Positions 23,364-35,868 of a stretch of DNA of 64,000 nt are shown here, piece after piece; the first letter of the stretch is position 1; each line of letters begins with the position of its first letter. The position numbers and the translations under genes are program-made. A model generated the notes under the pieces. That model searched no databases and was not told where the DNA came from. It saw nothing but the letters and a program-made list of their open reading frames with translations. The DNA lies in contig ML986742.1 of NCBI GenBank assembly GCA_010094045.1, positions 15,833 through 79,832 on the forward strand, written 5' to 3'. This DNA is from Lojkania enalia (taxonomy: Eukaryota > Ascomycota > Dothideomycetes > Pleosporales).

Positions 23364-24075
23364 GTAGGTTTGAATGCCCAACTTCTTCTCTTTCTTTTTT
23401 ACTCAATATGGCTATTTTGGATTGGGAAACCTCTTTTTATGCGTTTAGCGAGGCGCTGTGGCATCTCTGGTACTCGTGTTTGGGACTGGAATGGCGTTTT
23501 TGGTAGGTTGGGTGGGATGGGATGGAAAGGATGATGTTACAGCTGAACTGATTAACTTGTATGGCATAGGGAAAGAAAGAAGGAAGAGGGCGTTAGAAGA
23601 ATGAATTGAAAAGTTTGAATTTTTTTTTTTTTTTTTTTTTTCAAGGTTTTTTCGTCCTGCTTGGAAGCTTTTTTGGTATCCAGATTGTTGGTTCCGATGA
23701 GATTTGACCAACGACGTGGGGCATAGGCCTTGCAGGAACCATTGTCGTTTCATACGATGTGTTCTTAACGGAGCGTTGGGAGAGTGAGAACGAGGATAGA
23801 AGGCATGGCTTTCAGTTGGTCTGGAGTTTTTTGGGCTCTAGATTGGGGATGTCGTGCAAGAGAACACTTCGAACAAAAGTTCTATTTTTATTTTTTATTT
23901 TTTAATTTTTTTATTTAGGGGGGAGAGACGGTGTGGGGATCTCTATATCCGGGGGGAATATCCAAGAGCTCATGTTGTCTGTAAAACGAGTGACCATTTT
24001 TATATTTAATACTAGCAAGTATCTTATGAGCAATCATGACGCTCATAGCCATACAATTTGTCTAGATCCACATAT
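23364..24075. other. Convergent 3' regions of the PRPP synthetase and thi4 genes
   Basis: Contains the 3' UTRs of two converging genes. A 22-base T run is at 23620-23641 and another T-rich tract at about 23880-23917. No gene seen. Confidence 0.5.
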
Positions 24076-25210
<1,135 letters not shown>

Positions 25211-25284
25211 TTTGAGATTTTCGGAAACGGAAATGGGTGGTTATGGGGGCTGCACATGTTAGGTGTGTGACGAGGAAAGGGGGG

Positions 25285-25350
25285 AGGGAAGGCATGTGTC
25301 CTTTCGCTGGTATTATCCAGATCAAGTTAAGACCGTATGATCTCAGAACG
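25285..25350 (-). promoter_or_regulatory. TPP riboswitch in the thi4 5' leader
   Basis: On the - strand the conserved TPP-aptamer halves are clear: CTGAGATCATACGG from 25346, then CTTGATCTGGATAATACCAG followed by CGAAAGGA, ending at 25299. These are the pyrimidine-sensing (CUGAGA) and pyrophosphate-sensing (GAUCUGG...CCAGCGAAAGGA) parts. It lies within a 5'-leader intron: a CTAAC branch point and CAG acceptor sit just downstream (acceptor at 25250), and possible donors lie upstream (for example at 25565). This is the arrangement in which fungal TPP riboswitches control alternative splicing. The exact outer (P1) stem limits are uncertain. Confidence 0.93.
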
Positions 25351-25550
25351 AGGGCGCGGGGATCTGTCTATCCATCTCTCCATTCATCCTGCTTTCCTAC
25401 CATCCATTCATCCATCCATCCAATTGTTCCCACGTCTCGATGAAATGAGATGAGACGGGAATGTGGATGTGTGGATGGAGGGACAGAGGGATGGATGGAT
25501 AGGTAGACAGACACTCGCGGCCCTCGAACACCGGTCCATGCTCAGTATAC

Positions 25551-25628
25551 TTAGCACTGAAATACCTTGACTCGATAATAACCACCGCACAGAAACATGT
25601 CGCGGTAGATCGTGGTGGTGGCGGGCAT
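25551..25628 (-). other. Candidate upstream ORF in the thi4 leader (25 codons)
   Basis: An ATG at 25628 opens a 25-codon frame (MPATTTIYRDMFLCGG..., ending FQC-stop) upstream of the riboswitch. Inhibitory uORFs included or excluded by riboswitch-controlled splicing are known for fungal thiamine genes. A possible GT donor (AAG/GTATTT) lies inside this frame at 25565. Whether this uORF is used depends on the transcript start, which I cannot see. Confidence 0.35.
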
Positions 25629-25654
25629 TACTTCTTCTTCGGCAAACTTCGACT

Positions 25655-25707
25655 CTGTACAATTCGTTAGTACAATGGCCGGAATTGGGAGAGGTTGGGA
25701 GTTTACG
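25655..25707 (-). other. Candidate 5'-UTR intron of thi4
   Basis: On the - strand a perfect TACTAAC branch sequence is followed by GAATTGTACAG (acceptor at 25655). A GTAAAC donor lies at 25707, giving a 53-base intron of normal size. It would be the first of two leader introns, the second holding the riboswitch. Confidence 0.45.
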
Positions 25708-26284
25708 AAGTGTATGTATTGGTTTTTTGAGACGTAGCGGAGGCTGGTGAGGAGGGGAAGGGAGAGGGGTGGATAGAGGGGTTTATGTAGGTTGCCTGGT
25801 TGGGCTATTGGTTTAGCCGTTGGGGGCGGGGTAGCATGAGGTGTGGCCTATCGTTTTTTAGGGAGTGAGTGGGTGGGACCCACTTATGCTTTGGGTGGCG
25901 GATCGCCTCGTCATGCGCTGTGTGGGAAGTGTTTAGTGTGGATAAGGACCGAAACGAGGTGAATGTCGAATGAGCGGAACGAGGGCTGGCGAAATGGTTG
26001 TTCGGTGGAAGGGCCCCTGATGAAATAATTGAGGCATGGTTAGTTTTAGGTGGGATTGGAGCACAGAGCAGCTGCAGAACGGCGCCGGAGATGCCGGAAA
26101 AAATAGGTTATATGAAAGGTCAGATCCAGCGTAAAATGTACACAGAGAAATTAATACGAAGCATGGTAATCTACAGAGTACAAATTATGATCCTTTGTAT
26201 CCACCGATTCTATTCCGAGCCATAACGTGAGGTATACTCGGTACCGCGGCCTTCCAGAAAGGAGGCCCCCAGTTAACAAAACAA

Positions 26285-28065
26285 TCAAACAGCGACATTC
26301 TGCATCTCCGTACCCTCTGATGAGCGAGTCTCCATTGTGTTGCCCATCATCATCGACATTGGAGGCACATGACTATGGATGCTCAAGCTTCTGCTATATG
26401 GGCTGCGAGCGCGAAGGACAGGGCCCCACTTGTAGAGTGCAAATGGCACGGCCAGGCAAGGAATCGAGATGAAGCCAAAGATGCTCAGCGTCCAATTGCC
26501 GCCAAGGTTCGTGAACGCTATGTGTATATTAGCAAGGATGATTTAATGTTTTGTTTGGAGGTTATCGTACCTTGCACGATGACGAGAGGGATGATACCAG
26601 CCACAGCGATACGAGTACAAGCGGCAGCCGTAAGGGCGGCCAATGTGCCCGCTGGTGGATATGCATCGAAGAGGTATGTTACCAAAGAAATCTGGCGTTG
26701 TTTGATTAGCTAGGGAGTATTTCGATATTTATTATGTCACCCACAAGGACCGATAATCCGCCCCAGATAAAAATAGCAGTGCCAAAGATAGGGCTGAGGA
26801 AATGGATCGTGGGATCCGCAGTCCATCCAATCCAGAAGAGCGAAGCAGTGATCATGAGGCCGCCGTACATGGCTGGAATGAGTCGCTTCTCGATGGCCAT
26901 GGTCGTCTTACATGATCTGTGTATCCACTGCTCGATAACTATGGTAGAAAGAGCCGCAAGGGCAGCGCCACCAATGGCTCCCGTAAAAGCCAGGCCTGCG
27001 CGCTGAGGGGTGAAGCCGTAGACTGTCTGAAGCACAACGGGCACTGTAATGAACCATTGGAACGTGACGGCCCAATTAAGGGCGAGAGTGAACGAGATCA
27101 TGATAACGATGGGCTCGAGGATGAGCTGCTTCAGCGGATTCAAAATAGTGATGGTGGCCATTTGGCTGATGGTAATACCGCTTTCGGCTGGGGGTTGATG
27201 GGGAGGCTGAAGACCGCGAACTTTGTTTCGGCGACGTGGGATCTCTCGCCCATATGTCTCTGGCATACCGATGCCAAAGGCGAATGCTACGAGGATTAGC
27301 AGGCATGGAACATACTCTGACCAGCGCCAGCCTCCAGCCTGAACAACGAAGTTTCCAACGACCGGACCTTGAATACTGTTAGACCTAATAGTGATTGGGC
27401 ACCAGTACACTTACCACTTGCTGCTCCAAAGTATGATGCTGCCCCGAGAAAGGCATAGTACGTATTCGTAGTCTCAGCGGACCAAATATCTGCAAACGTA
27501 CCCTCAATGAGAACCAAGCATGGTCCTCCCGCAAATCCGGCAAAGAACCGACAGACAGCCAAACTAGCGAATGATTGCGACAATGCCGCGCCCAGGTGAA
27601 ACAGGCCACAGCAGAATATGCTAACTAGGTAGACGACTGTTCGGCCCGTCCTCTCGGAGATGTGAGGCGTGTAGATTGGCGCGAAGAAGATGCCAAAAAG
27701 GTACAAGGAGAAGCCGGCTATGGCTCTCGTCATGGAGACGTCGAAGGTTTCAACGATCTGGGGAATGGCGGCCGAGTAGGTTGTTAGGCCGAAAGCCCTG
27801 GTACAAGTTCAGTATAGTTGTTGATGTCCATTCAACACATGACCTACACAGTGTATGCCATGACAAAGCCTACTGCACTGGCATACAACCGTCGGTGCGT
27901 TGGCCAATTCATGGGATTGTCTGGATCGTCTGCAGAAAGGGTATGTGATAGTAGGTTAGAAGTAATAGGTCCTGTAGGCATCATCTTCTGCATCTCATGC
28001 TCGGCACTCTCCCTATTGGGCATCATGGGAGCGTGTTCAGGAGTATGGTCCTTGTGAGTATCCAT
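26285..28065 (-). CDS. MFS transporter, drug:H+ antiporter (DHA1-like), 525 aa, 5 exons
   Basis: Exons 28065-27848, 27797-27415, 27367-26745, 26691-26571 and 26517-26285; introns of 50, 47, 53 and 53 bp keep one frame. A plasma-membrane exporter of the major facilitator superfamily with about 12 hydrophobic segments. The cytosolic N-terminus ends in DPDNPMNWPTHRR, the hallmark preceding TM1 in the fungal polyamine/multidrug (Tpo/Flr-like) group. Other features are HISERTGRT (loop 2-3, motif A region), RFFAGFAGGPCLVL and GTFADIW, then PETYGREIPRRR in the central loop. The C-terminal exons give LVTYLFDAYPPAGTLAA and the last TM (SIFGFISIPCLAVPFALYKWGP), then a Met/Ser-rich tail. The substrate is not predictable. 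No biosynthetic cluster surrounds it, so a general efflux role is as likely as a dedicated one. Confidence 0.9.
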
Positions 28066-29103
28066 TGGAGAAACGATGGAACGCAATATCAAGAATAGAG
28101 GCAAGTGTGGATTTGAGAGAGATTGACAGTAGTACAAAGATACGAGAGTGATTGGACTGATGGCTAGATGATGATGTCTGCTTGATGCGTGAGACTGGAC
28201 GACTTTATATGCTACATATTGCCAACGGCTGAAGACGCACCCTTCCGCTGATCTCTCAGGAATACAAATGTTTCCTCTACATTGGACGGAGCCATGGCGG
28301 GTGGAATCAGCGCTACAGCAAGGGAATATCAGAGTTGAGGTCAATAGATGCTGTGTTTGGACCTGAGGTTGACAAATAGGTGACGATTCTTGATGAGGAT
28401 AGGTCCAAGCCTAGGACTGATTCCGCATCACACATATCGAAGCGTCGTCCCCCTGGATCTGCAGAACGAGTGGCTTGAAATGGGGCCGTTTGGGAGAGCA
28501 TGGAACAAGGCTGAGGCGTGTGGTATTAGGTCAGGACCGAAGGAGATAAAAAAGAGACGCAACGTGAGAGCTGGGGTTGGTGGCTTACGCTGTGCGTTAG
28601 GGTTGATTCGGAATCAAATCCCACCAAACGGCGTGGCGGTGCTCACCATGCAGCGCTACCCTTGCGACGCGTCGGGTTAGGAAAAGCCCGATTGAACGGA
28701 ATTTTAGGCACATGGAGAAATGTATTCCTAGGACATCACGACGCAATATTACCCGACGCCGGAGATGGAGACGTGATCGTTCAACGTCTGAACGTCTTAC
28801 GCATCCTGTGGTGGCTGGCGCGCACGAAGACATGTAATAGCTTGGTACAGGGACAGAGTGCGAGTGCTCTAGTAATCAGGAATCATTCTCTCGGCAGATG
28901 AGGCAGAGATTCCGAGCTCCACACAGGGGTGCGGTTGATAGGTGAGGTGGAGAGGGGGAACTCCTGCCACGGGCGTGGGCGCGAGTCGACGCGCCCAGCC
29001 GACTTCGTATCGCAACGAACAATTGAGCTGGCAAACATGTATTGGGCTCTCATCTCTGGTTAGTGAAATGCGACCGGTGGACTAGTGACGGAATGACTTC
29101 GGC
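28066..29103. other. Intergenic, MFS promoter side
   Basis: The region upstream of the transporter gene and upstream of the Stu1 gene (divergent). No gene seen. Confidence 0.45.
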
Positions 29104-29226
29104 GTCGCTGTCGTCTGTCGTCTGTTGTCTGTCGTCTGTTGTCTGTCGTCTGTTGTCTGTCGTCTGTTGTCTGTCGTCTGTTGTCTGTCGTCTGTTGTCT
29201 GTCGTCTGTTGTCTGTTGTCTGTTGT
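29104..29226 (+). repeat. Minisatellite, 14-bp unit
   Basis: Tandem copies of a 14-base unit, GTCGTCTGTTGTCT, repeated about eight times with slight variation at the ends (the unit is itself two 7-base near-copies, GTCGTCT and GTTGTCT). It sits about 155 bases upstream of the Stu1 start, so it is in the promoter or leader. The frames open through it are artefacts of the repeat. Confidence 0.95.
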
Positions 29227-29380
29227 GCGCGTCCGTTTCATAGGAGATGATCCATGTTTTGCTTGGCAAGACGCCCCAAGCGAAGGCGCTCACGACGAGA
29301 CAACATCACAGCAACACCGCACCCAAGCTCTCTCCATGTGCCCCGCGCCCACCGCTGCGAGACAATAACACCTACTGAAA

Positions 29381-32300
29381 ATGGAGGAGCAGGTTGCTGC
29401 CCTCCTCGCGGCGCTCAAGAAGCCCTCAACTCCCGTCGACACCCGGCTGCAGCTGTTCAACAACCTCAAGTCAGGCATCAAGCACAACCGCGTTGCCGAT
29501 AGCTGCCAGGCTCCCATCTTCGAGTGTGTCCGCATCGCCATCAGCACCAATACCTCTGCAGCGCTCGCCTCGACGGGCTTCTCGACTCTAAACCACTTGA
29601 TCAAGCGTCTAGTACTCCAGAACCAGACTGCCATTATCACGTCGCAGTGCCACAAGCTCCTCCCCATCCTTCTCGACAGACTAGGCGACGCACGCGAAAG
29701 CCACCGTAATGCCGCCTCGCAAATTCTGTCCGATTTTTGGCCATTGTCCCACACCGAGATCGAGACTGCAATCCGGGAGAATGCCATGAAGAGCTCCAAC
29801 CCGCGCTCCAGGGAGATGGCTATGCAATGGGTCGTCAAGGTTTGTCGTGATGCAACATTGCAGCGAAGGCAAGCAAACGTCTAATCGCGTGACCGAGCAG
29901 ATGAACAAGAGCGAAAGCCTCCCCTTCCGCAGCTTCGTCCCACAGCTCGTCCAGAACCTCGAAGATGCTGACGCCGGAGTGCGAGAAACGGCCAAGACTT
30001 CTGTGGTGGAGCTTTTTAGGTGCGACCAAACTACCACGCGCCGCAAAGATGGAATGCTGACACCAGGATAGTAATGCTCCAGAGCGTGCGAAAGTCGACC
30101 TGAAGAAACAGCTTGTGAGCAACAACGTTCGAAAGACAATTGCCACCTACATCACAAGCCGGCTTAGCGGCTCTGTACCCCCAGAAGCGGAGATGCCCCC
30201 ACCCCCAGTGAGACCCATCTCAGCTACGAGGGTCGAGTCGTTGCAGCCGGACACTGGCATCGCTGACAGCATGATGTCCGAGTTGCCCCCGCCTGCTGAA
30301 GCTGTTCCGATGGACCCAATACATGTGTACACACAGCGGGAACTGGATGACATTTTTCGAGATATGGCTCCTCATTTTGAGGGGAAAGAGACGGAACAGA
30401 ATTGGCTTGCGCGAGACAAGAACACCCTGAAACTGCGTCGAATAACCAAGGGCAATTCACCCTCTGACTTCCATGCTGCGTTTGTGGCCGGGATTAAGTC
30501 GATGCTTGATGGAATCCTCAAAGTCGCCAATTCCCTACGTACGACCATGTCGACCAATGGGTGCCTGTTGATACAAGAGCTTGCGAAAACGGTAGGCCCT
30601 TCTATGGATCCCTGGGTTGAGATACTACTGCAAAACTTTGTCAAGATGTGTGCTGCCACTAAGAATATCGCTGCTCAGAACGGCAATGTGACGGTGGACA
30701 CAATATTTTCGAACGTATCGTTCACTGGCCGACTATTGCAGCATGTGTCTTTTGCTTCGCAAGACAAGAACGTGCAGCCTCGGATTCACTCCGCTGGTTG
30801 GGTTAAGACCCTTATTCGGAAACACAAGTCATCAATTGAGCATTCTGGTAACCTAGATACTCTGGAGAAAACCATTAAGAAGGGTGTATCGGACGCAAAC
30901 CCAAAGGTCCGCGAGGCGTATCGGAGCACATATTGGACTTTTGCGCTAGTTTGGCCTCAGAGGGCTGAAGCGTAAGTCATAACGCCTACCGATATTTGAC
31001 CGTTACTGATCCAAATACAGCATGATGGATACGTTCGAGAAAAGGGAAAGGACAGCCCTTGAAAAGGACCCCAACAACCCGAATGCATCACTGGCTTCGT
31101 CCCAAACGAGTGTTTCATCATTTTCCAAGTCTATCGGCGCAGGTGGTGGAGTTGGTCGAAACGCACTAAAGGAGAAGATTGCTGAACAGAGGAGGGCAAA
31201 GCTAGCTGCTGTGAAAGGTGTCCCAGATCGTCCCAATTCTGCTCAAGCAAGTTACTCACCAGTGAAATCGCAATCAGCGAAATCCCTAGGGCCAAAAAGC
31301 GGGTCTGCAGCATCATCATCTACTGCGCGACCACCATCGGCCTTGTCGGGCAACGCGACCAAATCAGCGTTGGCATCAAGCTCCAGCTCTACAGGTACTG
31401 GTTCGCTAATGAGCGGGACTGTTCGTCGTCCTATTCGACCAAGGCCGGAATTGACAAGGCCGGCGACCGCAGATCCATATGCTGTTCGGCGCGCACCAAA
31501 GAACGTGACTCCGTCCATGACCCCAGAGAAGACGCCGGCAGCCACGACGACGGCGAAGAAATCCGTCTTGCCAAAGAGCACCGTCCGGCCTCGAGCGCAA
31601 ACTCAGAACAGCCCGAATGTCAGCCCTATCCGGAGTAAGTCTAGATTGGGTCAAAGTGTTGCTCACCGTAAAACTCCCAGCGCAGACTCCCGGCACGAAA
31701 GTCCTGCTGGTAGTCCATCTAAAGATGAAGATCTTACAATAGTCAAGCCATTTGGTAAAACACATACCCATCAAGAACCAAGCGTCTTTCCGCTTCGAAA
31801 CAGGTCCGGCTTGGAAACGAGTGCATCCGCCGATAATGCTTTGATTGACGTAGGAGACGATGATAACTTCACCATGGTTATTCCTAGCCTTGCTCGACCA
31901 ACGGCCCAGCCCGCACAACGTAGTCCGCCAAAGCCAGCCCCATCGCCCTCACGGCTTGCGGCGCCTAGCCCACGCGCTTCCGCGCTTAGAAGCCCTAAAT
32001 CTATGGGAGATATCACTCTAGGGGCACCAAGTCCGCGCATGAGATCTCCAGATCGTCCAAGCACACGAGGTACTGATGCACAGGAGGAGGTGCAGGTTTA
32101 TGAAGATCCGTTTGTCAGTGATGTGCCCGCTCCTGTAATACAAGATGCTGAAAAGCCCGTCCTTGAAGAACTTCAGCTCAACGAAAAGAGTTTTGAACGA
32201 AGACAAAGTCCTGAGAGCTCCAATGATATTGCCATGATGGGTGCATCACCTGAACAGACTCTACGAGGCCATCATAAGACTACTAGCACAGGAAGTGTGA

Positions 32301-33133
32301 TGCATGGTGATAGCAGCGAGGCTAGCCGATCAGAGGTATTGAAGAACAGACAGCTGCTCAACAGCGGCATCAACAAGATCCGAGGCCGAACAGTGGAAGC
32401 TCATATGTTCCGCCGTATGCAAGACATGATCAAGTCGAACCAAGACATATGGGGTAATGACGATGAGAAATTTGGAGAATTGCTCCTTGCTTCGCTCGAC
32501 TACCTTGAGACTCCCGCTGATACGTTGAAGTCGCCGCCAGCGAAGGTTGCGAACCTCAAGGTCCAGGCCCTTGCAACAATCCGGGCCATGCTGTCCCTGT
32601 ATCGCAAGGAGACGTCGAAGTACTTCTCGCGTGTGCTCATCTCGGTTTTGCAGACCAAGTCACAATACGAAAACATGTCGCACATTGCGACCGACCTAGA
32701 GGCCACAGCCGATGAGATTATCAAATATGGACAGATTTCTGATTGCATCGATGCTGTGCTCTCGCTTATTGAAGGGCTACCCGCCTCCACGCCTACGTCT
32801 TCACCTCACTCCAAATCGTCAGCTGAGTCCACTTCGGCAGCTTCTAACCGAACTACAACAATGGCACTCAACGCATTGTCGTCTTTGATTCAGATGTCTT
32901 CGGCAAAGAACGTTGCGCTCACTCCGGAGCAGACAGCCCGACTAGGGAAGTTGGCTGTTCGCTGCCTGGATGATACGGATGCAGATGTCCGTAAAGCAGA
33001 CGTTGAGGTCTGTATCGCCCTGCACGAAAGGATCGGGGGAGAGAAAGAGGCGTTCTGGAAGGCTGTTGCCGGCGCCAGGGAACAGCATTTGAATCTTTTG
33101 ACATACTTCCTTGCCAAGCGCGGGACTGCTTAG
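29381..33133 (+). CDS. stu1: CLASP-family microtubule-binding protein Stu1 (1196 aa, 4 exons)
   Basis: Exons 29381-29839, 29901-30019, 30072-30971 and 31021-33133; introns of 60, 52 and 49 bp. Stabilises spindle microtubules by promoting tubulin addition at kinetochores and in the spindle. The N-terminal third is helical HEAT/TOG repeats: MEEQVAALLAALKKPSTPVD, then SGIKHNRVADSCQAPIFECV and LLPILLDRLGDARESHRNAA, an arrangement typical of the first CLASP TOG domain. A second TOG-like domain lies in exon 3 (GPSMDPWVEILLQNFVKMCAA, PKVREAYRSTYWTF). A long Ser/Pro/Arg-rich disordered linker (about residues 540-900) is likely the microtubule-lattice-binding and phosphorylation region. A C-terminal helical domain ends LNLLTYFLAKR. 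The length is in the family range for filamentous fungi. No oddities beyond the minisatellite just upstream. Confidence 0.93.
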
Positions 33134-33916
33134 TGGGAATCTTGTTCGCACATGCTAGCAGGTTTTTCAGTGTTAGTGGCTCTACTTCTCTATCTTTTCC
33201 TGCAGCATCGTATGAGCTTTGGCGCATGGCAGTGTGGGATCATGGGAGTTATGGAGCTTGGCAAATATTGACCAGGGGCATTTTCACAAAAGCGGTCGAT
33301 TAGTTTGTTATTTGTGTTTTGTATCCCCTCGGATACGGTTTATTGGAGTATTGTACGGATAGTTTTCTATACGCTTCGGAGTAGTGAGGGGTTGAAGATT
33401 AGGATTTTTTTTAATATATGCATTAAATTCTGGCATGAGACGTAAGTGCTTGATATCCGGTAATCGTGGGGATTGGGTAAAGGAGGTTAATTGAAAGTGT
33501 ATGCGTTAATGCAGTTGCGGGTGTTCTGGCAGAGGTTGTACCTTGGTTGAGTAACGAGCCGCGCTCGCGTGCGGGCACGGACCCACAACAGCTTGCCAAT
33601 GTTCCTTCATGATGACGTAGGTCTGCGCGCGCCAAGCTCACGCGGACGGTGGGAACCTTGCAGCAGAGCAAGCATGTGAGCCCAGTCGCTCGACCGAACC
33701 GCCCTGTTTCTCCCGACGTCAAACCACCGTTTCCATATCTTGTTGCTCCTGTCCCCATCACACGACCTAGTATATCTTTGCGCCGCGTCTCGATTTCGAA
33801 TTCTTGGTACTTTACTCGCACGGCGAACTTGTCTTTGCGATTGTGGTACAGCTGCGACCGCGACTGCGACTGCGTTTGTTTTTGAGTCGAGATTAGAGCG
33901 ATAACTGTTTGTCGCC
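33134..33916. other. Intergenic: stu1 3' end and OM14-gene promoter
   Basis: Stu1 3' UTR followed by the promoter of the next gene in the same direction. A long frame on the - strand here (up to 34145) overlaps the first exon of the OM14 gene and looks spurious. Confidence 0.5.
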
Positions 33917-34761
33917 ATGTCGTATGCGGACGTTGCGGCCAAGGGGCCGAAGCAGAGTGCTGAAGAGGTGAGTACCATGTCGTGCGATGGGCTAGAAGCG
34001 TCTGTTTATCACTGAGATGCACTGTTATCCATATCCAAAATATCTCCCACCAGACGCCCATTTCTATGCTCGTAGTATCATCAATCCCCCGGCCTTCCAT
34101 ATCTAAAACAAGAAGTTTGGCTAACACCCTCCAGGCGTAAGTCATACCTAGCTCGCTCTACGATACGGAGCTTTGTACTCTATTATTATTATCATGACGT
34201 TAGACTGACGATTCTAGCGCCGCCCCTCCCATGCCGCAAATCGAGCGCACAGATGAAAGCGTCCACTCCCTCATCGACGTCGACTCCCCCCACGTCTCGT
34301 CCGTCCCCTCAGATTTCTCCTCGCAGACCATAAAAACAGAGACCCAGGCCGAGCGCATCGAGCTCGAGGAGCAAGCCCGCGCCGCCGCCGCGTCCTCCTC
34401 CCAATCCGGCAAGAAAACGGATCGCGCCGCCTTCGCTAAGCAGAATGTGGGCAATCCAGTGGTGCTGGGCAATATGCTCGGGGTAGGCGTCTTGGGGGGT
34501 GTGCTGAGTGTCGGCGCGTACAAGAAATGGACGAGAGGTGAGCTAGGGTGGAAGGTCTTGGGGATTTGGGCAGGGGTTGTAGGGGTTTTTGGGGTGGCGG
34601 ATTATTACGTTAGTCGGTGAGTGCTTCACGCTGTTTATGCTTTAATACCCCCTTTTTCTTTTAAATAAAAAAAGATTTTGCAGTTTCCCGGGTTTCAGAC
34701 TGCGAGTGGATGGCTAATATGCCGTAGGTATTTCTTCCAGAAGTATCCGCCTAAGAAATAA
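33917..34761 (+). CDS. Mitochondrial outer-membrane protein with OM14 C-terminal domain (about 161 aa)
   Basis: Preferred exons 33917-33967, 34134-34135 (2 nt), 34218-34616 and 34728-34761. The start MSYADVAAKGPKQSAEE and the acidic block ESVHSLIDVDSPHVSSVPSD are typical of this family. Then comes a charged helical segment (QAERIELEEQARAAAASSSQ), and two hydrophobic segments in the C-terminal domain (NPVVLGNMLGVGVLGGVLSVGAY and GWKVLGIWAGVVGVFGVADYYVS), ending YFFQKYPPKK. In yeast OM14 acts in the outer membrane with porin and as a receptor for cytosolic ribosomes; the same role here is an inference. The 5' splice structure is unusual: the 2-nt exon (GC) is flanked by CTAACACCCTCCAG and GTAAGT. 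The alternative is one intron 33968-34203 with acceptor TTAG, giving 165 residues. Only the junction residues differ. Confidence 0.82.
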
Positions 34762-35868
34762 GTGGTTTGAGCCGGGGCTCCTGAGCGCGATGCCGAGGTT
34801 CACGGTGGAGGTCTCGTAATGGGGAAACGGGTCGAGATGGTATCCTAACTTTTCGAAGTGGTAGTAGTAGCCGAATGCATGTAGCTTCTTCCATCTCTTT
34901 CTCGACTCTCGGGCGGTCCGTTACCGGAATTTTTTTGCAGGTTTGAGCTTTTGCGTGTATATACGGGATGCTACGCTATGTTACACTACACTTCTAATCA
35001 ATCCAATCCAATTAAATCCATCCACTCCAACCTAATCCAATCAATCAATCAATTAATCAATCAACACAAAAGCACAATAAACAAGTGGCTCGTCGAGCTA
35101 GACGATATATATCATAATGTACGTTCCGCCCAAGGCCGCCAGCGTTCCGTTGCATAAAACACAGTCCAATCCAATCCAATCCGGTCCGCCAAAGGCACTT
35201 CGACGCCAAACGCCATACCATGCAGAGCCACCAACAGGATCTGTTCGTTCCATTCCATCCATCTATAAAGCATATCAGAAAGAAAGCGAGGAAAAAGAAA
35301 TCAGATAGGAAAGAAGATATGAGAGCGGAATGAGGATAAAGAAAAAGGGAACCAAGGGCGCTTGCCGCATCTCCCCTCGCTCATTGCGAACGCATTCACC
35401 ATACGCAGGCTCGATTAATGAAAACCCACTAAACCAAACTCGCACCTCCTCGCTCTCGATACTTTCCCAACCTCCCACCCATCTAAAAGATAGAAGTATC
35501 TCTCACCGTCGCCTTATAGCCGGCACCTGCCCCTCGCTAAGCCTAGCGCGAGCCATACGTCTCAAACTACCCTCCCTCCCCTCCTCAACCCGGTCCGCGA
35601 GCCTGCGGCCCCGCTCGCTGAGTCGAAGACTACTTCTCACTACGCAAATTAGCTTAGTATTTCCTCAAAAATGTACGTCTCAAAAAGAGGAGAGAATAAT
35701 GGCGAAGAAGGGAAAAGGAGAATTTTTCGCTCTTTCGATCATTTGGGGAATAAAATATGTACGACGGAATCCAGGCTCGGGACCAGATGATAGGGAACAG
35801 ACGGAGGCAGGAGGATGGGGGAGGTAATAGGAAAGGCGAAAGGGAAGAGGAGGGCAAGGCAATTAATT
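34762..35868. other. Convergent 3' regions of the OM14 and RING genes
   Basis: 3' UTRs of converging genes. Around 35000-35060 there are ATCAATCAATC-type short repeats, and 35270-35350 is purine-rich. No gene seen. Confidence 0.5.

Noticed and set aside
29042..29368. Frames through the minisatellite
   Set aside because: Open only because the 14-base repeat contains no stops; periodic translation.
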